NCBI GenBank assembly: GCA_004352715.1
Contig: SCFE01000061.1
Span: 1 to 34,647, forward strand
From: Hofstenia miamia
Taxonomy: Eukaryota > Xenacoelomorpha > Acoela
Direction of reading: 5' to 3'
DNA: 34,647 bases
Of the stretch, positions 32,953-34,647 are shown piece by piece. Positions within the stretch are counted from its first letter, which is position 1. Every line of letters begins with the position of its first letter. The translations under genes and the position numbers were made by a program. Under the pieces are notes generated by a model, which was not told where the DNA came from, made no database searches, and saw only the letters and a program-made list of their open reading frames with translations.

Positions 32953-33952
32953 NNNNNNNNNNNNNNNNNNNNNNNNNNNNNNNNNNNNNNNNNNNNNNNN
33001 NNNNNNNNNNNNNNNNNNNNNNNNNNNNNNNNNNNNNNNNNNNNNNNNNNNNNNNNNNNNNNNNNNNNNNNNNNNNNNNNNNNNNNNNNNNNNNNNNNNN
33101 NNNNNNNNNNNNNNNNNNNNNNNNNNNNNNNNNNNNNNNNNNNNNNNNNNNNNNNNNNNNNNNNNNNNNNNNNNNNNNNNNNNNNNNNNNNNNNNNNNNN
33201 NNNNNNNNNNNNNNNNNNNNNNNNNNNNNNNNNNNNNNNNNNNNNNNNNNNNNNNNNNNNNNNNNNNNNNNNNNNNNNNNNNNNNNNNNNNNNNNNNNNN
33301 NNNNNNNNNNNNNNNNNNNNNNNNNNNNNNNNNNNNNNNNNNNNNNNNNNNNNNNNNNNNNNNNNNNNNNNNNNNNNNNNNNNNNNNNNNNNNNNNNNNN
33401 NNNNNNNNNNNNNNNNNNNNNNNNNNNNNNNNNNNNNNNNNNNNNNNNNNNNNNNNNNNNNNNNNNNNNNNNNNNNNNNNNNNNNNNNNNNNNNNNNNNN
33501 NNNNNNNNNNNNNNNNNNNNNNNNNNNNNNNNNNNNNNNNNNNNNNNNNNNNNNNNNNNNNNNNNNNNNNNNNNNNNNNNNNNNNNNNNNNNNNNNNNNN
33601 NNNNNNNNNNNNNNNNNNNNNNNNNNNNNNNNNNNNNNNNNNNNNNNNNNNNNNNNNNNNNNNNNNNNNNNNNNNNNNNNNNNNNNNNNNNNNNNNNNNN
33701 NNNNNNNNNNNNNNNNNNNNNNNNNNNNNNNNNNNNNNNNNNNNNNNNNNNNNNNNNNNNNNNNNNNNNNNNNNNNNNNNNNNNNNNNNNNNNNNNNNNN
33801 NNNNNNNNNNNNNNNNNNNNNNNNNNNNNNNNNNNNNNNNNNNNNNNNNNNNNNNNNNNNNNNNNNNNNNNNNNNNNNNNNNNNNNNNNNNNNNNNNNNN
33901 NNNNNNNNNNNNNNNNNNNNNNNNNNNNNNNNNNNNNNNNNNNNNNNNNNNN
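32953..33952. other. Assembly gap (1000 N)
   Basis: Exactly 1000 undetermined bases, a conventional placeholder length. The real gap size is unknown. Long open frames spanning it are artefacts. Confidence 0.99.
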
Positions 33953-34189
33953 CGGTCATGGCATTGCTTTGCCGACAATTTGCTGCGAAAGTCGTAGTTG
34001 ATGAGGAGACGCAGTTGTAACTATGATTTTTGTTCGTGACGTCACCGCGCTTATATATGCCTGCAGCCAAAAAACGATAGTCCATCATACTGATCATTAA
34101 CGCTCTAACTGTTGTCATGTCTTAAATGTTTTGTGTTTTGTTGTGTGTTAATAGTATGCAATAATACAGAGAACTTTCGGGACTACCTG
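33953..34189 (-). mobile_element. mariner element copy 2, partial
   Basis: The 5' TIR (34162-34189) is identical to that of copy 1 in reverse orientation. The next ~210 bp match the 5' leader and transposase start of copy 1 with about ten substitutions and a 30-bp deletion that removes the transposase start codon (MEKQQ). The rest lies in the N gap. It abuts (TA)n at 34190-34216. Confidence 0.93.

Positions 34190-34216
<27 letters not shown>
34190..34216. repeat. (TA)n between mariner and duplicated flank
   Basis: In copy 1 the corresponding interval (21304-21329) is ordinary sequence (TTATGTAAGCAATGATTTCC), so the two junctions differ exactly here. Confidence 0.95.
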
Positions 34217-34221
<5 letters not shown>

Positions 34222-34647
34222 ATGAATGAGAAATATTCTGAATAATTCATATAATAAATCCAAATTGATAGAAAATCTCGCATAACAACAAATTTCTTAG
34301 AATGTATGGAAGATGTCTTGGAATGTAAAAAATGATTTGATGAAAAATCTGAGGTAATGAGAAATCATAAAACGTTTTACGATATTATACATAGCATAAA
34401 GATTGTCACTAAGTAAAAGATTAAATGATTCATTGGCTTCAACATTTATGAATCATATTTTGTTTTTAAAGGCAAGAAAGGAATTCGACATTTTCAGTAT
34501 TAGTAAGACTTTCCATGTATAGTTTGGAAAATTAAAATTACCAAGATTTATAATATTAGTATATAGCATTTTGTATAAAAGTAATATAATTGCGTAATTG
34601 ATTGCTTAAGATATGGTAATTAGAGTTTTACAGAGGGTTGTAGATTA
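34217..34647 (-). repeat. Inverted duplication, copy 2 (431 bp, runs off edge)
   Basis: The exact reverse complement of 20873-21303. It has no gene content of its own. Confidence 0.95.

Noticed and set aside
32847-34118. Long open frames on both strands across 32.8-34.1 kb
   Set aside because: They are open only because the 1000-N gap is translated as X. The real ends are mariner leader sequence and non-coding DNA.

Overview
This is AT-rich animal nuclear DNA. It shows rhodopsin-family GPCR exons separated by GT-AG introns, degraded non-LTR retrotransposons (LINEs), Tc1/mariner, hAT-like and pogo-like DNA transposons, and many (TA)n tracts. There is no sign of bacterial gene organisation, and I found no rRNA, tRNA or CRISPR array. 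The base composition and intron style suggest an invertebrate with a very AT-rich genome, but the species cannot be named from sequence alone. Positions 32953-33952 are exactly 1000 Ns, an assembly gap of conventional size.

Layout. 1-3.5 kb is mostly featureless AT-rich DNA with one cluster of inverted AGTCAAA motifs. 3.6-4.9 kb is a mosaic: an hAT-like TIR pair encloses a GPCR-like C-terminal-tail remnant and a 264-bp block, followed by further repeat blocks. Pieces of this mosaic recur at 6.8-7.3, 29.6, 31.5 and 32.1 kb. 6.67-7.33 kb is a 664-bp non-autonomous element with seven GTACAAAGCGCC-like sites. 8.1-8.9 kb (minus strand) holds the longest gap-free open frame of the window, an unrecognised coiled-coil ORF, with a signal-peptide-like ORF in another frame just upstream. 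9.3-9.7 kb is the C-terminal end of a LINE ORF2. 13.5-13.9 kb is a pogo/Tigger-like MITE. 14.0-16.6 kb (minus) is a decayed LINE with endonuclease and reverse transcriptase. 17.7-18.3 kb (plus) is a second LINE 3' end with a (TTA)n tail. 21.3-22.1 kb is an internally deleted mariner with perfect 28-bp TIRs. 22.8-23.4 kb is a third RT remnant.

28.36-31.61 kb is the only recognisable host gene: a multi-exon rhodopsin-family GPCR. Exons for TM1-2, TM3, TM4 and TM5-6 can be placed, three of their junctions are phase-consistent, and a candidate TM7 and C-terminal tail follow. One in-frame stop lies between TM5 and TM6, so it may be a pseudogene or contain a sequence error. Downstream are a decayed 96-bp tandem repeat (32.4-32.7 kb), the N gap, and a second mariner copy in reverse. 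The second copy's 431-bp flank is identical, in inverted orientation, to the flank of the first mariner 13 kb away, although the two mariner copies differ from each other.

The most interesting signals are the sharing of the GPCR tail and intron sequence with the repeat mosaic at 4 kb, and the inverted duplication whose flank is identical but whose transposon is not.
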